A stretch of DNA of 64,000 bases from Psococerastis gibbosa (lineage: Eukaryota > Arthropoda > Insecta > Psocodea > Psocidae), in the NCBI GenBank assembly GCA_963971405.1, contig OZ020486.1, positions 9,199,419-9,263,418 on the forward strand, read 5' to 3'. Below the pieces are notes generated by a model, which saw nothing but the letters and a program-made list of their open reading frames with translations, had not been told where the DNA came from and searched no databases. Every line of letters starts with the position of its first letter. Positions within the stretch are counted from its first letter, which is position 1. Position numbers and translations under genes: made by a program. Below are positions 10,459 through 20,300 of the stretch, piece after piece.

Positions 10459-13108
10459 ATGTTAAAATTTCTGGTAAGAAACATTTTTATCCTATAAAAT
10501 CCTCTGTGGGCCATTATGTAGCATTATGACTCTTTTCATAGCCTTTATTTGTAGAATACAATTTTGTTGCCCAAGCTGCATTCTCGTTTCTATTAGTCTA
10601 TAGGCCACTGTTTCGGTTCACTTTTAAGCCTAATTGACGTTATTGTGTATTATTAACACAGTTTATATCAAGCCAACCCTTTACTATGATGCAAATCCTA
10701 CTATTATTGAGGGCCCTCACCTATGAGAACCAGTACCGTGTCCCAAATTACAATCTTATTGCCAGTAACAGATCAATCAATTTAACTTCGTCGTTGACCC
10801 ACCGAGGTGAAATAGACGTTACACAGCGTCAGAAATAACCCGAAAGGATGATCCGGTGGTTCAGAATAGTGGCCAGTATCCCCTCCATACAGGATTTTGG
10901 GGGGTCTCAAATAAGGCCCTGACCTCGGGATAATCTGAGACAGTTGCATGGCAGCGCCCCCCTCCCCGGGGAAAATCTATTAAGAAAATTGAGTTGTGAA
11001 GCGATATTGCTAGCTTAATTTCCCCTGTTAGACTAATGGCTAGAACCTCCCAAAAATTTTCGGTCACTACTGCAGAATGATTGATTGACTGTGCTGCAGA
11101 TGCTCACCTTACCCGCCTGGTTTAAACCCTACAAACTTAGCCAAATTTGCTTTGCCAACCTTTGATGTTTCCCCGCATTTCCCCATAAGTTTCACCGTTA
11201 TCGGGCTTGCTTAGCTTATGGCTACATTATTCTACATCTTTGGTTCGAATATAAAAAAGTGTGGCAAATGAAGAAGAAATGTACAATCCAGTGGGCAAGC
11301 TTGCCAACTGAACCGCGAACCGGTGCAGTAGGTTTCTGCGCACTTAATTCTTTTTTTTTTACTTTTTTTGTAGGCTAGGTAGAGCTACTTTATACTTCCC
11401 ATAGAAAAAAAAAACACATTTCCTCACATTTAATATATTATTGGCACCTACTGGTGATTGTTTCAGTTTAATTTTGTCCCTGGTGTTTATTTCGGAATGT
11501 ACGCTGCCCAACACTATAAATGCTTACCCCAGGTTGATGATCCAGCTGATGTTGCTGAAAAGATCGTAACGGCCATAGGCACAGCGACAGGCTTCATCGA
11601 TCCAGAAGAACCCCCCAAAACCACTGAAGTCAAGAAAAAAAAATAGTCCTTTCGTGAACACCCGGATAATAAACACATTTTACTAGTCAATCTCATCAGT
11701 TGGCCAATTGATAAATTAAGTGTAGATTATCCTTCTCTTTTATGAATGGTAAAGCCCAGAGCATTAGCTTACAAAAATGCAGCATAAACGCTTCGCCCTC
11801 AAAGAGACAAGTCTTTTATACGCTGACTTTGGTTCCAATTTAGCCATAATAAATTGGTATGGTAATGGCTGAATGCGTAGGATTTGTTTAAATTTAATTT
11901 TAGGAATTGAAGTGGTAAGTGCAATGTTTTTATTCAAGTCCAAGGGCAAAATCTGACTATTTTCATTTCTTATTTTATTTACTATAGGCATACCCTATAT
12001 TTTATGAAAGATTTAGTCTGTTCAAGTTGAAGAAGAGTACATCTTATCATAAGGCATTGTTAATGTTTGGTGTTAAAAAACCCCTATATGGCTTGAATAG
12101 ACTACGGCCCGCTTCCATCATCGCTTGGGAAGTGTCTGCAAGGAATACTCGACGGCACCAATGCACAGCGGTGTCGTCTAGTATTCTTTCCCGGGATATT
12201 TCCAAGCGTGGTGGGACCTGCCCTAAATCTTTAATAATAAATAAGGACCTTTTGTTCTATTACTAAGCCTACCTAGCGGAGTTAGGGCTATAGAGCCCTC
12301 TCTTACATTCAACTAGGAAGGACCGGGACCGCCTGCTGTACTGTAATTTAGCCAGGGTGGGACTCGAATCAGCAACCTTTCGGGCAAAAGTCAGAGTCCG
12401 TACCATTACTCTACATTCCCGGACATAATAATTTTAATAACTTTCGTAGTAAATTAAATAAAAACTGACTGATTTTGAGATGATTCATTATCGACGTTCA
12501 ATATCCTAGTTATATGATTTTTGGTAATTTGAAGTTGTCCAAGTCTACCTGAGCCTGGCAATGTTATGCGAAAATTGCTTGGTCACTGTACGTTTTGATG
12601 AGAGTAAGTGCAAGTCCAGAGCGATTGCCAACTACCCCCAAAGAATAGCAAATAAAAATATTAGACGTAATTTAAATACTTGTTCATACTAAAATTATTT
12701 TTAGCTTCTTCTTATTGAACCACCCTTTGTGATTATGTCATGATATTATGGATTAATTGTTATTGCTTTTTAACCGTTGCCCCTTGGCATCCATATTCTC
12801 GACGTCCACTCGCAGAGGCTTGCCAATTGACACGAGCACATCTTAAACCATCTACATAGCTGTGCGAGTTTATTTCTCTATTTTTTACAGTAACATTATT
12901 TTTTTTAGATCTGTAGCCTATTCATCATTCATTGAATCTTATTGTTTTCACTTTATATTTTGACTATTTCTAGCTAACATTCGGGGCTGGAGTTTACACA
13001 GGAATATACGCCGCACAGAACTATGATATACAACGAGTTGACGAGCCAGCAAAACTAGTCGAAAGGATAAAGGAGTATCTTAATGAACATCAAAAGAAGG
13101 ACAAATAA
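10459..13108 (+). CDS. STMP1: STMP1-like mitochondrial micro-protein, two alternative terminal exons
   Basis: The first coding exon is only 15 nt (10,459-10,473; MLKFL followed by the donor gtaaga), matching the MLQFL start of vertebrate short transmembrane mitochondrial protein 1. Two separate in-phase terminal exons follow. Exon A (11,467-11,646) encodes FNFVPGVYFGMYAAQHY and a tail ending in four lysines; with exon 1 it makes 64 aa. Exon B (12,974-13,108) encodes LTFGAGVYTGIYAAQNYDI and a tail ending HQKKDK; with exon 1 it makes 49 aa, close to the 47 aa of the human protein. Both keep the G-x-Y-x-G-x-Y-A-A-Q-[HN]-Y core, a single hydrophobic helix, and both are followed by AATAAA (11,668 and 13,111). 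The family is a single-pass inner-mitochondrial-membrane protein tied to respiration. Use of one shared first exon is inferred from phase; exon B could have its own. Confidence 0.8.
11668..11673 (+). terminator. Poly(A) signal after STMP1 exon A
   Basis: AATAAA 22 bp after the exon A stop codon, so exon A can act as a complete terminal exon. Confidence 0.6.
12240..12428 (-). mobile_element. tRNA-headed SINE
   Basis: Read on the minus strand, the element starts with a tRNA-like head having an A-box-like stretch (TAGAGTAATGGTACGG) and a B-box (TGATTCGAGTCC) about 40 bp apart, the arrangement of a polymerase III promoter. Its body and 3' end (CTAGTTGAATGTAAGAGAGG, then a CTCCGCTAGG block) recur at 45,690-45,770 in the opposite orientation and at 58,445-58,530. 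It sits between the two alternative STMP1 terminal exons. Confidence 0.7.
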
Positions 13109-13110
13109 GG

Positions 13111-13116
13111 AATAAA
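13111..13116 (+). terminator. Poly(A) signal after STMP1 exon B
   Basis: AATAAA immediately downstream (2 bp) of the exon B stop codon; a usable but unusually close signal. Confidence 0.5.
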
Positions 13117-14272
13117 ATGAATAGTTATCAATAATTTTGCTTGTTTAATACCGCGATACATTTACAATTTTTATTAAAAAATGGAAAATAATTAAATATG
13201 GCGCTCTTACATCTGCAACATGTTTCATGGAATTCAGGACTCATGGCCGTGATTCAATTTTAATTCAAGTTTGAGCACTAGCTGTCGCAGAAAAATTAGC
13301 ATTTTTTTTTACCTTTATTCTTATTGTTTACTTTGTGGATAAAAAAAATTGTAAACCCTCGATAGGGTTCCTTTAAAGACTAGAGTAAATTTATCGCTGA
13401 TGGGCATGGATTTACAAATTATACATCGCATATATGACGATTGAAGGCGTATTACTCTGGAGAGCAGGTTTTCATTCAGTGGGGGGTAACTTTTTCCGGC
13501 ATTATCTTATGCTTCGTTGGAAACAGGTACCCTTCTCACACTCATTTATTTTTTAGGTTTTAGGAATAAATAGTGAAGTTTACGTTATAAGGTCGAAATA
13601 TCAAACTTATTCTAAGTGAATAAATTAATAAGCTGATCCACAATAAAACATAATAAATGACCGGTTTCGGTAACGTACTCTCAACGGATGGTAGCTGATG
13701 GTACCTTACCGAAACCTGCCTGAAAGAAACACTGCATGAGAGGGGGGAGCGATCTTTTTCCTCATTTGTTATTACCAGAATGTTGCCGTGCTCAGCCAAA
13801 TTGCAGCCAATCCACGTACGTACAATATAGTTCAGGAAAAATTGAAAATAACATTTGAATAAAATATTAATGCACATTATTTGCATTGATTATAAATATT
13901 TTTCAGCAAAAGCCAAACTAATCTATTTGGCTTAGCACAGCAGAATGTACAATATGACATCGAAAAGCCTTACAAGTAATTTGATTTTTGGACATTGCTT
14001 CCTTAATTATCAGCCAACGCCTTAGAATTTCTGCCATTAGGCGCCACTCTGACCAGTGAGAGTCCCGGTTGTTCAATGAACATTGTAACTGATTTCTTAG
14101 ACGTTTGCGAATTTGGTAAACTTTTATTTTAGCCTACACTAGAGAGGTTTGGATAGTCGTCACTATTAAATGCATGCTGCTAATAGTCAATCAAGCAAAC
14201 AATTGCAGATGTACGAAATACATTATGTAGTAGGGTAGGATCACATTTTTAGGGATAGTATATCGGGTTTCC
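13117..14272. other. Spacer between convergent STMP1 and EMC4, with repeat fragment
   Basis: Intergenic region downstream of both genes. A block at about 14,008-14,055 (gccaacgcc, atttctgccat, aggcgcc, ctgaccagt) recurs at 58,549-58,600, so it is a dispersed repeat. TTTATT at 14,123-14,128 is a possible EMC4 poly(A) signal on the minus strand. No gene recognised. Confidence 0.4.
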
Positions 14273-15208
14273 TCAATTGAAGATTATCCCACCTCCAGAG
14301 TACTCCAACCGCATGGGAGGGTCGACAAACGCCAACCAGTCTGACGAATGGGAAGGCAATAACCCCATTGAGTGACATTTATAAATAGCCAGGCCAATAT
14401 TAATGAGGTTCCCCAATGCGAATACAATTTTCTGCTGTGGTGCATGCCCACCTTCGATTACTTTAAACGTGCTTTTCATTGAAAATAATGCTTTGATTGG
14501 TCTTGCTATTAGCATGCCTACCATCATGATAGGAAAGATCGATATGGAATTCCCAGCCATATACATAATAAACAAGTTCATGGGAACTTGCTTAATAGGT
14601 CCAAGCGCAATCTCCCAGGACTTCTTGTTTAACAAATGTGTGGTGTCCGTTTCTTTTGACGACTGAGTGTGCACTTGAGCGACGGAAGGATCGTAACCAG
14701 GTGGCTCAATTACCCTTTCTGATTTTGACCTGAAAGACATTTGCTCCGTTCAATGGAATTCAACATATACCTATATACAATGAGACTGTAACTTAAAATT
14801 TACACAAAGGTAGCGGAGAAGAGTACTTGTGTCAAAAAAATATGCTCAAGTGTCAGACCGTCAGCCAATAAGAGGGGGACTGGGTGAAAACATGTGTCTT
14901 CTCCATTACGTTGTAGCTGGAAGTATATAAAAAGTTATTATTATACCAACCAAGGTACCTAGGGTGGTAACCATTGATGAGGAACGAATTTACGCTTACA
15001 TTATAATAACGCTCATCAAATACATTTTGCTGCCACTTTGTTTAATGCACAACTGATCGTTAATGATGAGTTCATTATAAATGAGAAAAAAAGACATGTA
15101 GAACCAATGCATCCAATAAATTTGGAGCTATCGTGCTGTTACATACCTGGATGGGGCAAAGTCAAAGGCCCACTTATACTTTTTATTCGATCCCCGAGCA
15201 GTTGTCAT
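14273..15208 (-). CDS. EMC4: ER membrane protein complex subunit 4
   Basis: Two exons: 15,147-15,208 (ATG at 15,208; residues 1-20, with KWAFDFAPS matching the conserved N-terminus) and 14,273-14,729. The junction splits an Arg codon (AG|G) between a GTATGT donor and a CTTTCAG acceptor. The product is 172 aa, close to human (183) and fly lengths. The hallmark motifs are WEIALGPIKQVPMNLFIMYM, then a second hydrophobic stretch before YKCHSMGLLP, and the C-terminal SSDWLAFVDPP...RLEYSGGG. EMC4 is a membrane subunit of the ER membrane complex, which inserts tail-anchored and multipass proteins. An ATG within exon 2 (14,740) would give a shorter open frame, but the conserved N-terminus in exon 1 and the acceptor favour the two-exon model. 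It is divergent from BAP18. Confidence 0.95.
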
Positions 15209-15446
15209 TTCAAAATTAAATTAATTTAATATAAAAAATTTAAATTGATGTCCACCAAAACAAAGCAGACGATAGTGTAAATAAAAGACTCTTGGGCCTA
15301 GCAAATAGATTGAAGGTGCCAGGTGGTAATGAACCACAGCAAATCAAAACATAAACAAAATTAAAGGGACAAGGATGCACATTTTCGCTGACTGACACGG
15401 ACAGTTTCTTGATATTGTGTATTAAAGCATTCTAGTAATATTTGTA
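15209..15446. promoter_or_regulatory. Compact divergent promoter region EMC4/BAP18
   Basis: Only 238 bp separate the EMC4 start codon (minus strand, 15,208) from the BAP18 start codon (plus strand, 15,447). Both genes are broadly expressed housekeeping genes in other animals, so a shared bidirectional promoter is likely. I do not see a clear TATA box or defined factor sites; the assignment rests on geometry. Confidence 0.5.
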
Positions 15447-17340
15447 ATGAACTCAGCGACAAAGGTAAATTCTAATTAAGAAATTAGTTTAATTGCACCT
15501 AGCTTATATACCACTTCTGTCTAATAAACGTCAGTAATTAACCGCCTATAATATTTGGCGGTTGATACATTATGCGGCTAGGGGTGCTATATATTAGTTA
15601 TTTGTCTATGGGTGCTAGTCAGTATTCATAAGAAAGCAACAACCCTGTAGGCAGTAAGTTAGCACCGTTACTTTTCCTTCTTTACATCAATGAATTACCA
15701 GATGTAATTGCAGATGAAATAGCTGAGGAAATAAAGAGTAATGGCAAATGGGGCAGTTGCGGAAGATGAGAGTGAAGAAGACCAGTACGAGGATTTTCAA
15801 ATCCAGTTCTTTGCAGACGACACGTTGATGTATGTGGTGGGTGCTAATTTAATGAAGATGTCGGAAACAATGAATAGGAGATTAGAGGGTGTGGCGAGAT
15901 GGATGAATGCTAACAAGTTAGCACTAAACTCTAAAAAAACGAAATACATAGTGATTGGCAAGAATGAGGAACAGTAAAGTTGATATTAAGTTAATGGATG
16001 TTAAATTAGAAAGAGTGACCTGTATGAAATACCTGGGAGTTCTTATAGACCTTAAACTGACGTTGAAACCCGACTTTGAAGCAGGATGTATGAGACTGAA
16101 ACGAAACCTTTCGCTGTTCAAGAAGTTTAGACACCAGATCCCGAAGAAAACTAAGCTTATGGTGTTTCACGCAATTGTGAAGTCACAGGTCAACTACTGT
16201 TCTTCATTGTGGTTTGCAGCTAGTACAGAAATAATACAAATGGTTCAGATTCAACTTAACTTAACTTAATTTTAAATAAGCCATGTTCAAATGCCTCATA
16301 AACTTGAGTTCTTAACGTTCAAAGAAGAGGTGGAATGCAACTTATTAACTTTTATTTATAAATTTTATAATAACTTGGTGGCGAAATATCTCCTACAACC
16401 GAAGAGATCTAATGTAAAACAATCATCTTACCAGAAACAGAGAAGACTTCAACATAGCGAGGGGTATCAGGAATTCTATGAAATCAATATACGTTGAATG
16501 GTATGATGGTATAATGAAGGTATCATCAAGTATAATAACCTACCAGAGACAATTAAACAAGCACCATCAGTGACTACATTCAGGAAATGGCTTCAAGATA
16601 AACTAAAGAGTGAACGATTGTGAAATGGAATAAGCTGATTGAATGAGCAGTGGAAAACTTATTAGTGCGTTGCACTACTAATTTCCAACAACACACACAC
16701 TAAAGTAAATGCGGACTTGGAAAGGTCGCCTATTCTTGTTACACTAATATTGTTGTTGTTGATCATGGTAGCAGCAGCTGCTAATTTGTTGAATGCAACT
16801 TCTCATCTTCTTCACTTTTTTCAATCTTCTTCGTCAGGGCAATTTAAAATTTCGCAACGTCGTTGACAACTCATAATAAATCTCTCAAGCTCGGTGTGTA
16901 CTGTATGAGTGAACTTCATTTCTTCTTCGAGTTTTGTCAACCATATAGCTAGGACATTCTCGCAGTTTTTTTATCTTGTGCAGAATAATGACACGGGGGC
17001 GCGTTTTAAGAGCTACAGTGGCTGTGCCGTAATAAGCATTAATGTATTTTTAAGGTATCATGCTTGCTACAATGCTACACCAAATTTATTAAACGCCAAT
17101 ATAATGCTGTAGTCTAATGCTCAAAAGAAAATCATCGTTAATAATCTAAACTAATTAAAAAGTTTACACGAACATGCTTTCCTATTTACGAAATTAGTAG
17201 ATATACGAGTAATTCCAAAGTACAAATAATTTTCCTATGGTTAAATTTTGCTTCCTATAAATACCACAACAACAACCCTATCCCAATGCACTGAATTGAT
17301 CGATAGGGCAATTGCCTAATCTAGACCTTGCAGACCAATA

Positions 17341-17373
<33 letters not shown>

Positions 17374-20300
17374 GTCTATGAGTCAAACAGGTGCCGCAAG
17401 CGGCCAAAGACGTAGGCTCGGGAAAACCCTTTGAACACCCTGTATCACTTCTGCACTAAAATAGTTGCATTGTTCTTATGAAGCCCGCCGATCTGGTAGG
17501 ATGGCTCATGACGTCTTCCGGGGAGATGAAAGCAGCCCCAAAGTAGTCTTTTCGTGAACGCCACATCGCTGGACAGTCGCACAGGAGGTGTTTTGCCGTT
17601 TCCTCCTCCTCACCGCAGTGTCGACAACTGATGTCGCCAGGAGGGATGGCCTTTATTTGCTACAGGTGTTTGCGGAATGGGCCGTGTCCTGTGAGTGCTG
17701 CTACAACAATTTTCAAGCAGTTCCTTCGGAGGCCCATTAGTTTCCCTGTCCATTGTTCGTTGGGCTCCCGAATAAAAACTTTTGATTGCCGTAGTGAAGC
17801 TGCCTTCCATTCAGTGACAAACCTCTCGTGTGTCTTCCTCCTAAGCACACTCTTGATAGCGCACGTTGGTACTATTGGTTCCGGGCCAATTGGTTTTTGG
17901 GCAGAACCCATTCTCGCTAATCGGTCTGCCTCTTCGTTACCGTCCATACCTTGGTGACCAGGGATCCAAACGAGATTTACAATTTTAGTTCGCATTAGTT
18001 TTCTCAGCTTGTCTTTGCAGTCTCTCACCACTGATGAAGTGACGGTTGGATTTTTTAAGGCCAGTAGAGCGGCTTGACTGTCCGGGTAAACGACACAGCT
18101 TTGACTTTTCTTTGACATTGAGAAGTGAAGTGCTTCGCTTATCGCAATGACTTCTGCTTGAAAAACCGAAGCGTACTCCCCAAGATGTATATACTGAGAA
18201 ATGGGCGGATTTTTGCAGTAAACTCCTGCTCCAGCCAAACCGCCCATTAGTGAACCATCTGTAAACCAAGTTTCTTCACTTTCAACAAACACATCACTAT
18301 CAGTATTGCGCCATTCGTCTCTGGTGGGTATAATTGGCGCTGCAGCGGAGTCGGTCTGGACCTGAGGGAGAATGCGGTCCCAGGGCATCTCCAATTCCGG
18401 ACAGGTCGGTCTTTCTTCTCTAATAATCTTCGTGTGGCGGGTATAAAAATAACTTCCCAGCCATAAACGATTTCTCTGAATACGGAGGGCCGCTATAAGA
18501 GCGGTTTTTTGAATAGTTAGATGTAAGGGAGGCAGATAAAGCAGCGCTTCCATAGCAGCAGTTGGCGTGGTTCTGATAGCTCCTGTACAAGCTATGCATA
18601 TCAGTCTTTGTAGTTTGCTCATTGCCAACTGTTCGGTTTTTAGTTTTGACCGAGGCCACCATACAACGCAAGCATATGTGATAATTGGCATTATCATAGT
18701 GTTGTATAGCCAAATAACCACTTGAGGTTTCATTCCCCAAGTACTACCGCAAGTGCGTCTGAGCAGCTACATCGTATTAGTTGCTTTCTTGCGGATGTTT
18801 GCGGTGTGTGCGTTCCACAAAATTTTGCTGTCCAGTATAACGCCCAAATGGCGCACGGTTGTACCCATGGTAATTTCCTCAGAAAAAATGGAAATATTAG
18901 GTAAATCACTGGGAGTCCGTTTTCTTGTGAATAACACAGCTTCTGTTTTTTCTGCACTTACTGCGAGATCCTGTTCTATGCACCACGATTCTACTAAGTC
19001 AAGCGCACACTGCATCCTCTCAAATATAGTGCTGATACACCTTCCTTCCACTACTATCACGAAGTCATCGGCGTACGCCTGTACATAAAAGCCAGCTTCT
19101 GTCAGTAATTTCAGCAAACTATCAGCAACGAGGCACCAAAGCAGCGGTGAAATAATTCCCCCTTGCGCACATCCGCGTCTCACAGAGGCAGTTACCATGG
19201 CTTCGCCTCTACGGCTGATTACATTGCGTTGGCTTAACATCCTCTCCACCCAAAGCGTCAGTGAAGGGCATATTCTTCGCTTCTGTAAAGCAGAAACCAT
19301 TGTGCTGAATTTTGTATTGTCGAAAGCGCCAGCAATATCCAAGAACACTCCAATAGCATACTCCCCGCCATTGACAGCTCTTTCTAAGCGATAAATTAGA
19401 TGGTGAAGTGCTGCCTCCGTGGACCTGCCAACTTGGCAGGCATACTGCGCTGAATGTATGGGCAGGTTATTCTCTGTAATTGTTTCTCTGATATAACTAT
19501 CAGCCAATCTTTCAACGGTTTTCAATAGGAATGACGACAAGCTGATGGGCCGGAATGCCTTTGCGTTGTGGTAGTCTAATTTTCCCTGTTTAGGAATAAA
19601 TGCCACTCTAACAACCCTCCAAGGGGACGGTATGTAACTTAATGCCAGACATGCTCTAAAAATGGTCACTAATGGTTCAATGATTATTTGCATAGCTTGT
19701 TGGAGGAGAGTAGGTAAGATTCCGTCCTCTCCGGCCGATTTAAATGGGGAAAACTTCCCTATAGCCCATTGTAATTTGCTACTTGTTACGACCTTGGCCG
19801 CCGTCAGGATCCCCATTTCTTGGTAGTTTTCTTGCTGTGAGCGAGTATTATCTACTGGGATGGGCCCGATGCTGCAGCCGGGGAAATGTACACGAAACAG
19901 CTCTTGTAGGGATTCTTCTCGGGTGCTACTGAATGAACCATTTGGAAGTAACAGCGGTCCTTCGTTGACTTTCACTTGCCCCTTCAATGACTTGCATAGC
20001 CTTGTAGCTTCAGGAAGTGATTCGATTTCCTGGCAGAAATTTCTCCAAGACTGTAGCTTAGCACTACGAATGGCCTTCTTATAATCCCGTAGGATTTCTT
20101 TGTACTTAACTTTGTCCTCGTCCTTTTTAGAGCGTCTGCATCTATTTAGAAGTCTCCTCGATTTTATCCTTAAACCTTCGATAGTGTTATTCCACCATCG
20201 AACTGAAGTACCCCTTCTTTTTGGTTTCATGGGGCAAGAATCGTGGTATGATTTTAATATAGCGTCCGTGAACGCGTTAACAGTGTCTTCGAGTTCCTCG

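Noticed and set aside
13560..13886. 108-codon minus-strand frame
   Set aside because: AT-rich, no recognisable motif, no splice context; probably chance or old repeat.
14273..14740. Intronless EMC4 retrocopy
   Set aside because: A first exon with the conserved KWAFDF start and a GT donor at 15,147 joins in phase, so this is the normal spliced gene.
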